From contig NC_084886.1 in assembly GCF_958979055.1 (NCBI RefSeq), positions 436,501 through 500,500 on the forward strand: a stretch of 64,000 nucleotides of DNA, read 5' to 3'. The notes under the pieces were generated by a model that searched no databases, was not told the origin of the DNA, and saw only the letters and a program-made list of their open reading frames with translations. The first letter of the stretch is position 1. Each line of letters opens with the position of its first letter. The DNA comes from Alnus glutinosa. Lineage: Eukaryota > Streptophyta > Magnoliopsida > Fagales > Betulaceae. Both the position numbers and the translations under genes were made by a program. Of this stretch, positions 1 through 11,793 are shown in pieces.

Positions 1-99
1 AAGAGAAAGAACACTAGCATTTGATACATATCAGGTTAAGTTTTGGAGTGTAGTTCTTCAACTAATCTAACTTTATTTATGTCTACAATGTATTTGCAG

Positions 100-216
100 A
101 TCATTTTCGTTGAGAACAAAAAGCTGAGATCCACTTTGTTGAGTGACATTGAGGAGAGCCAGCTGCCAGATACCTATGGAGGCCAACTACCATTGGTCCC
201 CATCCAAGGCGCCTAA
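100..216 (+). CDS. C-terminal exon of a SEC14/CRAL-TRIO lipid-transfer-type protein (partial)
   Basis: The open frame follows a T-rich acceptor ending in TTTGCAG and stops with TAA at 214-216. It encodes 38 residues that include IIFVENKKLRSTLL, then DIEESQLPDTYGGQLPLVPI. The phrase 'ESQLP..YGG.LPL' is the usual tail of the plant CRAL-TRIO (Sec14p-like) lobe, which binds phosphatidylinositol or other small lipids in the cytosol or at membranes. The rest of the gene lies to the left of the window, so total length, start and any accessory domain cannot be judged. The acceptor phase is 0. The neighbouring Rieske gene is convergent, with its stop about 1.1 kb away. The family call rests on a short stretch and is good but not certain. 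Confidence 0.72.
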   Translation: MIFVENKKLRSTLLSDIEESQLPDTYGGQLPLVPIQGA

Positions 217-416
217 TTTATTTCTCTTCCTTTGGCATGTGGAGTTTCCCATTCTTCTCCACTATTTTTAGGCTTAGCTGGATTATTAAATATAACATAG
301 ACAAGGCAAATCTGCACTTTTTTTGCAAAATTTCTACTCCCCCATCACACTAATAGTTGAGATTATACATGTACACCGTTCGCTTGTTCTCTGCGACTGT
401 AATAAAAAGAAGGATC

Positions 417-471
<55 letters not shown>

Positions 472-1309
472 TACAGACAGTGAGACAAGCATTTCTATTT
501 AGAAGCACAATCGATTCTCCACGCATACAAAAAAGCATGTATCCTGGATATTGAAATTGCCTCTTCTGGTTAAATAAATCCCTCAATGAACCTAGGTGGA
601 AGTAGAATGTGAAATGCTGCCGCAAAATTGTCGTCATGAACACAAGTTCTAAAAATAGAAAGCTGTCACCCAATTTAGGATTTGATTAAATATGGGTCAT
701 GACAGCCTTGACAGGTCTTCCCATCATAGCATGACAAACTCGTTCAAATAAAATTACACATTAAGCATGCCCCGTTTTATATAATATGGAGGCCGGTCAA
801 GAGCCACCATCATTTTGGGTTGCACCGATGGGAACAGGGGAATCCAAAAATGCGTGTATAATATACTTCAAGAGAATTTCTCTATATTTCCTGGTGGATT
901 CCAGAACCCCTAGGCTTGCAGCATCAGCACAAGTCCAAAAAAGAGAACTAGTGTCTTCCTGGCGTTATTAGACAAATTTTGATGTACAACTACAACAAAT
1001 CATCTAACAGAGGAAATCTTTACCTTGATATGCTTCAACATCAGCATGCACACGTTTCGATAATGAAAACAACCAAAAAAATTCCAACAGAAGTCCACCT
1101 GTATTATTCAGAACGCTGGGACCTTGTCCCGAACTGGCTGCAGCTACAGTGTCTATTTTATAAAGCATAACTGAACAGAGAAAGAAAAAGAAAAAAAAAC
1201 TAATTTCGTTTCAGTTAAGTCATCAGACTTTTCAAGAGTAAAGGAAACCATCTTTATGAGATCTTGCAGTGACAATACTGCTCCAAAAAAAAAACTCCCT
1301 CATCAATTC
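217..1309. other. Convergent intergenic region between the SEC14-like and Rieske genes
   Basis: The stretch should hold the 3' untranslated regions of both flanking genes. No open frame here has a recognisable domain; the small frames at 786-1170 have no plausible splice context. The only structured sequence is the compound CT/AC microsatellite at 414-471. Confidence 0.6.
414..471. repeat. Compound (CT)n(AC)n microsatellite
   Basis: An almost pure CT run of about 45 bases, broken by one CCC, passes directly into an AC run of about 6 units. It lies roughly 200 bp past the stop of the SEC14-like gene, probably in or just beyond its 3' untranslated region. Such tracts are length-variable in plants. 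Confidence 0.9.
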
Positions 1310-3270
1310 TCACCCTGACCCCACCAGTAACTTGTTCTCAGTCAAGAAGGTGTAAGAAGGTACCTCCAAATTGTATGGTGCAGGCCCCTTGCGAATCCTG
1401 CCAGAAATATCATAATGAGATCCGTGGCATGGGCAAAACCAACCACCATAGTCACCAGCATTTGGCAAGGGAATGCAACCCAAATGAGTACAGACCCCAA
1501 CAACAACAAGCCATTCTGGATTCTTAACCCTCTCCAAGTCCGGTTGTGGGTCACGAAGAGTCGCAATATCTACACTATTAGCCAATTTGATGTCCTCTTC
1601 AGTTCGATGCCTAATGAAAACTGGCTTCCCACGCCACTTCACGGTAACAGTAGACCCAGGCTCAATGTTTGAGATATCAACCTCAAGGGAAGCAAGGGCA
1701 AGGACATCTTTGCTCGCAGACATGCTCAGCACAAACTTGAGGATTAGCAGCCGGATCAAGGAAGCATACACGAACCTGCCACCCGTCAATACAAAATAGG
1801 CAAATGCACGCTTGCTGGGGTCACCAGGTGGATAGCGTTCATGGTTGTGCTCATCATATAGAATTTTTGAAGTAGGGTTCTTGACAGCTTCCACAGTAGC
1901 TGGGGGTTCTGAGATCATGCCCACATCATGTCCTGGGGTGAGGGCTTCCGTAGAAAACTCTGGAACAATAAACCAAATTTAGGAAAAACTGCCAGATGCT
2001 ATTGAATCTCATAGAATATTTTTGAGTGCCAAAATGGTGATAAACCATCACCAATTCACCATAATCTCACTATCCTAAAGAGCTCCCATTAAAAAATAAA
2101 CATCACAAGGAAAAAAAGAAGGGGGGATGAAGGAAATTCAAATGTGCACATGATTAATTATTAGCACAAGAAATTGGTCCTTGCCAAAATAGTACCATAA
2201 GAAATGTAAACATCTCTAGGATTATCCCAAGAGGTTGTTTTTAAATTAACTGCTGAATAACAATACAGATCTCTTTAGGATATACTAACACAACATCTAG
2301 AGTATATTTGTGCACATGTGGTTTAATCAAAACAACATGGTTCAAAATTTACCATAGACCTCAGACAAATGAGCGAAAGCTGATCTCAAATCCAGAACAA
2401 TATTAATTTGAGGCACAGACACATATCTTAAACTGACATAATGACATTGACCCCCATACATTACAACAATTGCCAACCATCCCAAGCCCATTCGTTATCG
2501 AAGTTTCTTTACAGGATGCAATTCCCGCATATCTAATAGAAATAGTAAAAACCCAAACTCAAGATTTGACTATAAACTGATTATCAGATTCTTAAATTTG
2601 TACTGGTGGAATGACCTCTATCGAATGAGAAATGTGAATGCAAAAGGAAAAAAATTAAACATACTTTCGAACAGCATTCAATCATCAAAAACTCTATTAC
2701 ACGTTAGCATCTAACACACACTTCAATACATGGAATGAACAAATGAAAAAAACAAAAGCAAATAATAGTACATAAGAATGGAAGTTCATGGTTCCTAACA
2801 ATTCTGGTTTTTCGAAATGAATAGCTCAGCCCAACTTCGCCACATCAAGAAGACCCTTGCTTCCACATGTACCAAATAAATCGAAATGTAGAAAATCTGA
2901 AAAATCTTAAATTTGTCAACATCGTCATTCTTATCGTTTTCTTACTTTCTACGTTTCCTCGGCAAGCAAAAAGTGGTCAAAGAAACAAAAACCTAATTCA
3001 CAGCATATATATATATATATATATATATATAAGAGCGATGGAAAGAAAGAAAGCCCTAAATCTGAGGGGCTGACCTCGGATGAGATGCGGAAAGCGGGAA
3101 TAGAAGGAGAAATGAGGGTTGGAGATGATTGATCTGGAAGAGCCATCGGAGGATGAGTCTGAGTCGGTGTCGTTTATAAAGGGATGCTGGCCGCAAGAGA
3201 CGAAGGCTGGGGTTGTATGCGACGACCTCCACGCCAGAGATGAGAGCCTCCTCCCCGCCACTCTGAGCAT
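1310..3270 (-). CDS. UCR1: Mitochondrial cytochrome bc1 complex Rieske iron-sulfur subunit
   Basis: Two exons on the minus strand, 3075-3270 and 1310-1959, join in phase 1 to give 281 aa. Exon 1 is an Arg/Ser-rich mitochondrial presequence starting [17 protein letters not shown]; exon 2 carries the mature protein. A membrane anchor lies around [20 protein letters not shown]. The cluster-binding boxes CTHLGC (C222, H224, C227) and CPCHGSH (C241, H244) are intact, so all four 2Fe-2S ligands and the disulfide cysteines are present. In complex III this subunit moves electrons from ubiquinol to cytochrome c1 at the inner mitochondrial membrane. The length fits plant homologues (about 270 aa). The 1.1-kb intron holds an AT microsatellite, and the 5' leader holds a GA/CT microsatellite. 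The 3' end faces the SEC14-like gene. Confidence 0.96.
3005..3031. repeat. (AT)n microsatellite in Rieske intron 1
   Basis: About 13 uninterrupted AT dinucleotides lie in the single intron of the Rieske gene, only about 45 bases past the 5' splice site of exon 1. It is probably polymorphic and has no evident coding effect. Confidence 0.9.
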
Positions 3271-3318
3271 CTTCTTCTCCTTTTTACTGCTATTTGGGAT
3301 TTCACCGACCAGAGTGCA

Positions 3319-3340
3319 AGAGAGAGAGAGAGAGAGAGAA
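3319..3340. repeat. (GA)n tract in the Rieske 5' leader
   Basis: A run of about 10 GA units (CT on the gene strand) lies about 50-70 bases upstream of the Rieske ATG. CT-rich leaders and core promoters are common in plant housekeeping genes. That it acts on transcription or translation here is inference. Confidence 0.7.
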
Positions 3341-3543
3341 ATGGGTTCTGTCTGTAAAATTTAGATGCTAAATTTATTCAAGGGGAAGAAGAACCTAAAG
3401 AAGGGGTCAGAATAGTGTTGCCGAGAAACCGACGTCGTTTAACAGTTGTGCCGCCAAGGCAGCCCCGTTTAGCTAAAATTACGCTCAGCAAATTTTAGTT
3501 GACGGTTAAAATATTTGCCTTTTTCTGATTTAGTTACTTTTTT

Positions 3544-3576
3544 ACATTTCCTACGTAAATTTTACGTAGGAAATGT
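3544..3576. promoter_or_regulatory. Perfect 33-nt palindrome with two TACGTA cores
   Basis: Two 16-base arms, ACATTTCCTACGTAAA and its exact reverse complement, flank a single T. Each arm contains TACGTA, an ACGT core of the type bound by plant bZIP factors. The palindrome lies about 275 bases upstream of the Rieske start codon. It could be a regulatory site, a foldback remnant or neither; only the symmetry is seen directly. Confidence 0.5.
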
Positions 3577-4156
3577 ATCCATTTTGACTTCAAAAAAAAA
3601 GAACTACCCATTTTTAATTTTATTTTAACTAAAATGGCTAACTAGATAGGACTATTTTTTGCCCATTTTTGCTTCAGAATTAGTCATAATAACTTTAGAC
3701 CAGCCTAACGAGAATTTCACGCACCTGGAAATGGTAAAGTCGAAAAATTTCAGAGCGAAGCTCATCATCAAGTTTGGAAAGCAACTTTTTACGCCAAAAA
3801 CTCTTGAGAAACATGTTGTATCTAAACGGCAAATTGACGCTTCTATAACCGAGAATGCAACCCAGTTTTTCTTTCGGAAATGCACCTCAAGAGTCAAAAT
3901 GCTAAATAACAGTCAACCGTCAAGTTACACAGCAAGGAATGGTGGCACCGACTTGCACGACAGCCTGCTTTCCACCAGACCGTACAAAGCAAATTGCTAA
4001 GAGAAACGTGAAACTGCCACATTCTGCTTATACTTGTCATAATCTTATAATTGCATATCACAGTGTAAAAAGATATTCCAGAGGTCAGTATCGAGTAAAT
4101 GTCTGGCTGAATAATTTAAAAATCGCATTACTTTAATGGTTGTTCCCACTCAAACT

Positions 4157-7100
4157 TCACTCATTCCCCAGATCCAGAGGAATATGATGGGGAAACGTAG
4201 ACCACACATCCGCCCACATCCTCCTTCCGTCGGTTACCTCCTTAACAATTGATGCTACCTTTTCCACATCAACACGAACTTGATCCTTGCTGTCCCTCTC
4301 CCGGATTGTCACCGAGGATGTTGAATCAACAGTGATTGCAAAGGGTACACCAAGTTCGTCGGTTCTTGCATATTTTTTACCAATCGAGGTCCCTGTAAAA
4401 CATCATTTGAACATACAGACAATTAGTACAGTCCATACATACATGCATTGGGCAGCACTATCCATCTCATAATTTTTTGAGGCAAACAATCACCCTTTCT
4501 ATTGTAATTGGAGTTATTGCAAAACAGAGTAAAGACATTCCAGAGTCACCGCCCAAATGATATAAGATGGAAGTGAAGCCTAACTATTAAATCCTACGAT
4601 GAGTTTTAATAGGCTGACTTAGTACACATTTTTGGAATTCAATGTTAAAGTAAACAAATAAATGATTACCAATGCTACGCAGATCACATGGAATTTAACT
4701 CCCAAGTGCTTCTCATGTTGCCTTGCACAGAGAATGCCTAGATTAATATAATACATGCACAGCTTCGATCACTTAAGACTTCTAGACGACAGGGTAATTG
4801 TACCTAAAAACTTTGGTTAAAGTATATAAGTCACTAGTTTAATACTTCTCAAAATTGGACGGGACTATAGATCACAGAAATGGATGAACTGATAAATTAC
4901 AACTTACATATAAACATATGCGATCAAGCAAGCGGATGAGACCACATGCCTAAAGCAATGTCCATCTTCACACATTTATCCAGTGACCCAGTCAAGCCAA
5001 AGCAAATCAATGGAAAGATGAGAAATACCTGTAATGTCCATCTTATGTGAGATTCCAACTGTAGTCAATGATTGAGAAATGACTTTCGCCACCTCCTCGT
5101 ACTGTTGTTCCTTAACAAGTGGGAAAACCGAGCATTTTATAGGTGCTACAAGAGGCAGAAAACGGAACACATTTAGCTCTTCATCCCCGGCTTTACTTGG
5201 CCTCATGTAGAAAGAATGTTCAAAGAGGCAAAAGATTATCCTTCCAATGCCAAAGGATGGCTCAATTACAGATGGTGTGAAAACTCTATGGTGTTCTTTC
5301 TTTATCTCTTTTGAAATTGTGACCATGTCCTTCTTAATGGTTACGTTTTTCTTAAGAGTACACACATAAAACTCTATCTCTCCCTTGGATTCTAAAGTGT
5401 CCTTCATTCCCAAAGCTTCTTTTTCATTCATTGCCTAACACAAAAAGGCAAATAATATATCAAAAGAATGCAGGCAGAACATTTTCTAGCAATCATGGCA
5501 TTTAGGACCGAAGAGGGGCTATTAAATTGTTTACCTCCAAAGCTTCAACCACCATCCTTTGGTTCCCTTTGAATGCAAGGCCCAGCTCTTTTTTCACTGG
5601 ATCGATAACTAGTTTCTGAAATCATACACCATCACTCAATTAATGTTAGCCAATGTCAAGCAGGTGGATTAAACAGCTTCTTGTTATCTTGTCAGATAAG
5701 TCATGCACTCATTTCTATAGTACTAATTATGACAATGATGAGTATGGTTAATAAACAGAAGCACTACCTCCACTTCTCTGGGTTCTGGGAATTTTTCCTG
5801 AGCCACAAGAGGGACACCACTTTTTTCCTGTCACGGATCAATTAAACAATACTCCATAAGCATGTAATATTATTATTTCAAGATAGTAATGCAGATATAT
5901 ACTTGGCATTTTATTTTATGTAGCACTTTTTCTAAGTCTTGATACTGTAGCAGATATGTTGTTAGCAGAAAGACAACAAAAGCATTATCTTACTGATTAT
6001 GATAAGTATGGAGGAGGCTCAGACCACAATAGCAAGCTTTTGGAACAACAATGCGGCTAAATGAAATTAAACGATGCATTTCATTTTTAAGAATCAGGCC
6101 ATGTGATCATTAAAGTGATTAGAGCTTTAAAAAAATCATAACCATTTAGAGTTTCTGACTAATTGCAATAATCCTGAAATAATATCAATCAAATTCTTAC
6201 CGAGTGAGCACGCAAATCATACGCAGACCTATCTGCAATACCAACACATTCAATCCACCCGTAGGAACACTCGATCTCAGCATCCCAACAGTCAGCAGCA
6301 TAGTGGGCCATTTCATTGGCAAGATGCTGCCGGAACCGTAAACGGTTTTTGTCTATACCAAGGCAAGTTAAGAACAGATATACTCTCCCAATGAAGTACC
6401 CAAGAGTTTCATTGTTGACAATCCCCTAGAAGACATTTAACCATAGCATTGTCACAAAAAGACAGCAATCAAGCAAGCAGAGAAAGGAGAAGCAAAACCA
6501 AACCAAGAAAGAAAGAAAGTAGAAGCAAATATTCTTCAAACCAACCCTTGAAACTGCTTCACCCAGTGGAATTCTCTTTGCAGAATGGCCAGACATTTGT
6601 TCTTCTCTTGGGAACATCAGAAACTCCAAGTTGGCAACTTCTGAGAATTTCAGGTGGGCCTTGTTTTCAGGATCAACAAAGTGCTCAATCTCTGCTAGTG
6701 TGAACTCACGGACTCTCAGAAGGCCTTGGCGAGGAGATATCTGTCCATATGATACAGCACTTTTAGATTAGCTCTCTCGACGCAAGACAACAGGAGTTGG
6801 AAAACATCTCAGTTCCACACAATATAGCCATTTCCATAAAGAAATATTAGTATAAACCCACACAAAGGCGCGTGCATACACAAATTTACCTCATTTCTGA
6901 AAGCCTGACCAATTTGAGCTGCAGCAAAGGGTAGCTTGTTCCCATTGTAATAGTACAAGTCCTTAAAATTAACAAAGATGCCTTGTGCAGTTTCAGGACG
7001 CATATATCTGCAAACAATAAGATAATTGACAATTCCATCAACCAGCATAGTGCTGCACACAAATTCAAGAGATGAGCTAAGTCAATCAAAAGAGTCTACC

Positions 7101-8206
7101 CCCACCCAAAAAAAGAAGAAGAAGGGGGGCTCTTAAGAGCATTTTGACATTATCTATCTCACACATACTTATATGCCTATCCAATACTCACCCAGGACTC
7201 AAGCCAGATGGGCCTATTGAGGTTTGAAACATTAAGTTGAATGGGTAAGGATCAGAGAGCGGATTCTTCGTGTCTGGAGCTGTAATGCCATACTCCTTGA
7301 TCTTTGCACCCAGCTCTTCGGTCGAGAGATCGTCCAATACCGCAAGTACGTGTTTCAGCTCCGCTGCCTTCTCTGGACTTATGCCGAGGTCTTTCTGAAG
7401 CTTCTCGTTGCAAAAGTCCTTGAGCAAGTGATCTGCACGGTAACAGCTCCCAGTTTTCTCATCCTTAACCATAAGGTCTGTGAATTTGTCAACATGACCA
7501 GATGCCTTTAGAACTATCTCTGGTGTCACACATGGGCAGTCCACTTCCAACATGTTCTCCTCTAGCACAAAATGCTGGAAAAAACTACAAAATGAACGAG
7601 CTGATTTTCTGTTTAAGTTCTGTTTGGATCTAATTCCTACCAAAAATTGTAACGTTTTGGTTTATTTTGGAGGGTAATTCATATGTGCTAGAGAGCGAAC
7701 TTTGGGCTTACCTGGCGCCAGAAAGCGAGGACGTTAGACTTAACGGCACAGCCCGGAGGACCGTAATCGTAAAGTCCAGCAACGCCGCGATAGATTTTGA
7801 ACGACGGAATATAGAACAAACGCCGTTCCAGAGTGTTCGCCACCGCTTGACGGAACGCTTCCCTGGTGAGCGAGCTCTCGCTGCCACTGACGGCGGCTTG
7901 CAGCTGCCTCTCGATAGAAGCCTTCTCGAGCTTCAACCCGTTCAGAGCTTCGATCGCGGCGTCGATATCCGGCTTGGCAGCACCGGCGGATTTCATTTCC
8001 CGCACTGCATTGCCTTGGGCTTCGACGGCTGATTGCTTCTCGGCCAGGGCTATGCGGAGAATCTCCTCGGAGGCGTTCATTGCAACACCGCGGCGGCTGA
8101 AGAGGACGTGGTGGGCTAGTGTTGAGGAGCGACAAGTGCGGAGCCGAGAGAATAAATGGTGACCAGAGGAAACCGATGAGGATAACAGAGCAAGGAGTGA
8201 TCGCAT
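4157..8206 (-). CDS. Glycyl-tRNA synthetase, class II homodimer type, mitochondrial/cytosolic
   Basis: Nine minus-strand exons (7712-8206, 7192-7574, 6890-7007, 6546-6740, 6201-6425, 5768-5827, 5535-5615, 5029-5434, 4157-4392) close in phase and give 732 aa, close to Arabidopsis GlyRS-1 (about 729). Residues 1-42 form an Arg/Ser-rich organellar presequence. A WHEP domain follows at about 45-105. The class II core includes [12 protein letters not shown] and YDYGPPGCA, with [18 protein letters not shown] as motif 2 across the exon 3-4 junction. [13 protein letters not shown] is motif 3, and a C-terminal anticodon-binding domain starts near [11 protein letters not shown]. The enzyme charges tRNA-Gly. 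A second in-frame ATG at 8078-8080 (residue 43) has G at -3 and starts just before the WHEP domain, so leaky scanning could make a cytosolic form. That is inference. The small exon of 60 bp is in frame. Confidence 0.96.
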
Positions 8207-9086
8207 GCGAGCTGTGTGGGTAAAAATCGCTAGGGTTTTACGATAAAATGCGTTGTGGATTCTAAAAGGGGACTGTTTGTGGAGAGGGATAATGCAATCC
8301 CACTCTTGATGCAATATTACCCTGCACCCGACGCGGATACAATACGCTGTGCAGCAGCTTTTGCCCCATTTTTAATAAGAAATTTAAATATTTTTTCCAA
8401 CCTAAATTTTTGTCGTTATTGCTTGTGATCTTCTCTGGTTTTACAAGAACAAAGCTCATCACGAGGGCTCTACTCAATAAGGAAAAATTAGCTGTAAATT
8501 GATTTATAATCAATTAATGCAAATTAGTCTAAAAAAATTGACATGTGTTTCATAATATGTTAAAAGCGAATTTTTTTTAACAGCATTAATAAAAAAGCAA
8601 GTACTTTTTATATGCTTTAAGAACACATGACACTTTGTCATACTGATTTTTATTAATTGACTACAAATCAGTTTGTTTATAGCTTTTGTCCATGAATGCC
8701 AAATCATTTAAATAGTATCTCAAATTAACTCTCAAAGTCAGCCAATTTTGGTGAAGCTTTGTCTGCTCTCCTAGTAGTGTATTTTGCTGCATCTCTAAAA
8801 CTTGAATGGTTTATAATTGAAAATAACTCTTAGATAATCATTTTGACGTTCTAGCATCCAAATATTATCAAAAATCGGAGCATTTATTCACTTATTTCAT
8901 ATTCTATTGATTCTATCATAACATCTTCCTTTTGAGAAGTTATGAATGTCAAACATAAGTGTAAACTTCTACGCCTCCAATGCAACACAATAGGCCACAA
9001 CTAACTTTTTTTCTTTGCCGCATTCCCATATCTCCTCCCTCCTTTCTCTTCTATCCAAATTGTAAGCGACATGCCCCAAGTAAAGA

Positions 9087-9620
9087 TTTTAAGATGCAAA
9101 GGTCAAAACAACAATGTGTATTATTTGGAGATTTTAAGGTAACAAGCAATTATGGGTTGTCGTGGTTTTTTTGGATGAATTGTGTGCCATTAAACAATGA
9201 TGATTTCAATATAAATTTAATGTCATTTGGATTTAAATTGAACTATTTATAATTTTAACAAGAGAAACCGTCAAGCAAGTAGTAGAATTTAAATTAACAG
9301 GATTTATTATATGTATTCAGTGGTGGAGCCACGTAGAGTCTTGAGTGCTGCCCCGGTGTCTCCCAAGGCACAAGGTTTTCTCAAGGAAAAAAAAAAAAAA
9401 ATCAGATATGACCCCCAAATTTTATTTTATTTTTCCAATCCTGCACCCCAAAGTTGTAAGGCTCGGCTTCGCCCCTAGATGTAATAGATGTTGATTCTTT
9501 TTTGGATATGTTATAACCTAAGTGGTGAGACCGATTTATGATTTATCTTGGCATTGAAGAATATTAAACATTTGAAGAGATATAGTTGAATAAAAGATCA
9601 AAATAACAATTTGAGAGATT
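9087..9620 (+). repeat. Diverged dispersed repeat, copy A
   Basis: The sequence beginning GATTTTAAGATGCAAAGGTC, through the block TTATAACCTAAGTGGTGAGA, matches 10723-11060 in the same order and orientation with many substitutions and small gaps. Copy A is split by the 161-bp MITE at 9318-9478. The family was not recognised; a degraded retrotransposon flank is possible. Confidence 0.7.
9318..9478. mobile_element. Small hAT-like MITE (161 bp)
   Basis: The left end reads CAGTGGTGGAGCC and the right end, reversed, reads CTAGGGGCGAAGCC, the 'CAGGGGCGGAGCC' style termini common to plant hAT-type MITEs. Flanks are ATGTATT on the left and ATGTAAT on the right, a near-perfect target duplication. The homologous block of repeat copy B lacks this segment, which independently supports insertion. 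Confidence 0.65.
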
Positions 9621-10722
9621 CGTAAAGAAAGAATGATCGTTATAGGTGGTATTAGTCTATTCAGTTGATTGCGAGACATCAGCTAAGGATATTAAGTAAG
9701 AACTAGTGACCTCTTAGGTGACGATCATTGCTAGAGCAATAGGCTTTAATCGAAACCAACAAGGACAATAAGGGATTACGACAAAGATAATGTAGAATTA
9801 TAGGACCGCGATTAGTGAAAATCCAAATTGATTTGCGCATTTAAGGTATAAAAGCTTAAGCGATAACTTTTAAAGATGATAAATTTTTGAATATAGAAAT
9901 TTTCATGATTATGGTACCAAAAAACGATTATTGAGAGACAGAGCTTCATGTTGAATATTTGAGAATACGTTTAATTATTAATGATTAATTGATGTATAAG
10001 TAGGATACAATAGCTAAGATTTGAGTAGACTTTAACAAGAAAAAAAAAAAAAAAAAAAGAGTTTAAGGACATTAAAAATAGTACAATTTGTTGGGCTCAG
10101 TTTCAGTGCAGAGGATTAAATGATATGTGTTAGAGATTTTGGCAGATAGCCACAATAATAAGGTGATATATATATATAAACCTTAGTATGTTGATAAAAT
10201 TATTATCAAAATTGTAATGAGAGTTGAGATATTTGGAGATATTGTCGGTTAGGTTTAAATTGGATACTTAAAATCTGAAAGGGTAATAATGTTTGATTAA
10301 CGAAGCATTAATAAATTAATATGCTACCTTCTTCAGAGGTAATTGGATTAATTGAGCTATCATTAATTGTTGAGGTTTTGGTACATGGGCAGTAAACATG
10401 GCAACACATCTACCTAGATATTGCCAAACACAGAATAGCTGTTTAAAAAGCTTCTCAGAGTAAAAATGTATGTGCTGCTATAATGTATGAAGAGTTAAAT
10501 ATTAGTGCATCTGAAGATTAGTTATTGCGTAGAGAAATTATTTTTTTTTTTATTTTTTTATTTATTATTTTTGTACTGGGAAGAAGAAACAAAAAAATAT
10601 TCTCCAAAGCAAAAAGAAATTCTTGTGCATGTAGTCTAAAGATGGGTATCATTTTAATATGGCAACTCAATGGTTAGAAGTACCAATTTTCTGAGAAGAA
10701 TGGTTAGAAGGAAGAGTTGTGA

Positions 10723-11060
10723 TTTTAAGATGTAGAGGTCAAAACAACAATGCGTGTTACACGAGGATTTGGTGGCAAACAATAATGGATTGTCGTTGTT
10801 TACAATGCAAATTTCATGTTATTTAAAGTCTAATTGAAGTATTTATGACTTTTACAAGACAAACGGTCAATCAAACAATATAATTGAATTTAACAGACTT
10901 TATTAGACAGATTAGACCTTGATTATTTCTACATATGTTATAACCTAAGTGCCGGGATCACTCGATAATTTATCTTGATATTAAAAGATAAGAATTATTT
11001 GAAGAGAGACGGTTGAATAAAAGATAAAAAATGACAGTTTGAGAGTCTCAATGAGAGATC
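10723..11060 (+). repeat. Diverged dispersed repeat, copy B
   Basis: Starts GATTTTAAGATGTAGAGGTC and runs through TTATAACCTAAGTGCCGGGA. It is the direct-orientation partner of copy A about 1.6 kb upstream and carries no MITE at the matching site. Confidence 0.7.
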
Positions 11061-11793
11061 GATAAAACAAAGTAAAAGCATTTACAAACAAGTCGAACCA
11101 CTTTATATTTGCAAAAAAAAAAAATTACCAAACAAGCGTGTAATACCTAAGATATTGTACCAAATTAGATGCAATACATTTTATTTGGACCATTCATTAT
11201 TTGAAATGAATTAAATTGTGACAACAAACAATAGAAAAAGAAAAAGAAAAAGAAAAAGAAAAAGAGTATTTTGAAATGACCGAACCATCCCCCAAACGCT
11301 TCGCCAAAAAGTCGTCAAACAATCCAAAGGAGTGGTTTGACCTCGCAAGAGCTTTTTATTTTTATAATTTGTTGTTATGATCTAGACCATTCATTATTAG
11401 ATAAAAATCTTTTTTTATTTTTTTATTTTTAAAGACTAGATAAAATGTGCAATAACTCTCAATCCGAATTTTAAAATATATATAAGCTGTAACCTTCCAT
11501 GTCAGGCACAACACAACCTCTTTGGCTCTTTGCTGTAGATGCACTACTATACAGGCAGTTGTCAGGCCAGCCATTAGTAGTGAGTCAGCAGCTATCCACA
11601 CCATTCCCGCGCCAGGAAATTTTTCCATTTGTAGTGTGAAAGAAAAAGAGGGAAAAGTTGAAATTTCAAAATCCAATTCACCAAACAAATTCCCTTCAAA
11701 AACCATCTTCACCTCCCACTCTCCCACCACACACATAAAGGCGATCCCCACCGTCAAAATCATCGTCTGCTCCGTCGCTTATCGTAAACCACC

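Larger units (their letters stand above)
3271..4156. other. Rieske upstream region / GlyRS downstream region
   Basis: This 0.9 kb separates two genes in tandem on the minus strand. It must contain the Rieske promoter and the 3' end of the glycyl-tRNA synthetase gene. Apart from the GA tract and the 33-nt palindrome I see no structured feature. The open frame at 3659-4000 has no recognisable domain and reads like chance. Confidence 0.55.
8207..11793. other. Intergenic region between divergent GlyRS and VIM genes
   Basis: About 3.6 kb of AT-rich DNA with no convincing gene. It contains a diverged repeat pair (9087-9620 and 10723-11060), a small hAT-like MITE at 9318-9478, an (AAAAAG)n tract near 11232-11266 and several poly-A runs. 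The last few hundred bases should hold the VIM promoter and leader. The frame at 8980-9252 lies within repeat copy A and has no domain. Confidence 0.6.

Noticed and set aside
7667-8032. Plus-strand 121-codon open frame
   Set aside because: It is the antisense shadow of GlyRS exon 1, whose minus-strand frame has a presequence, a WHEP domain and catalytic-core residues.
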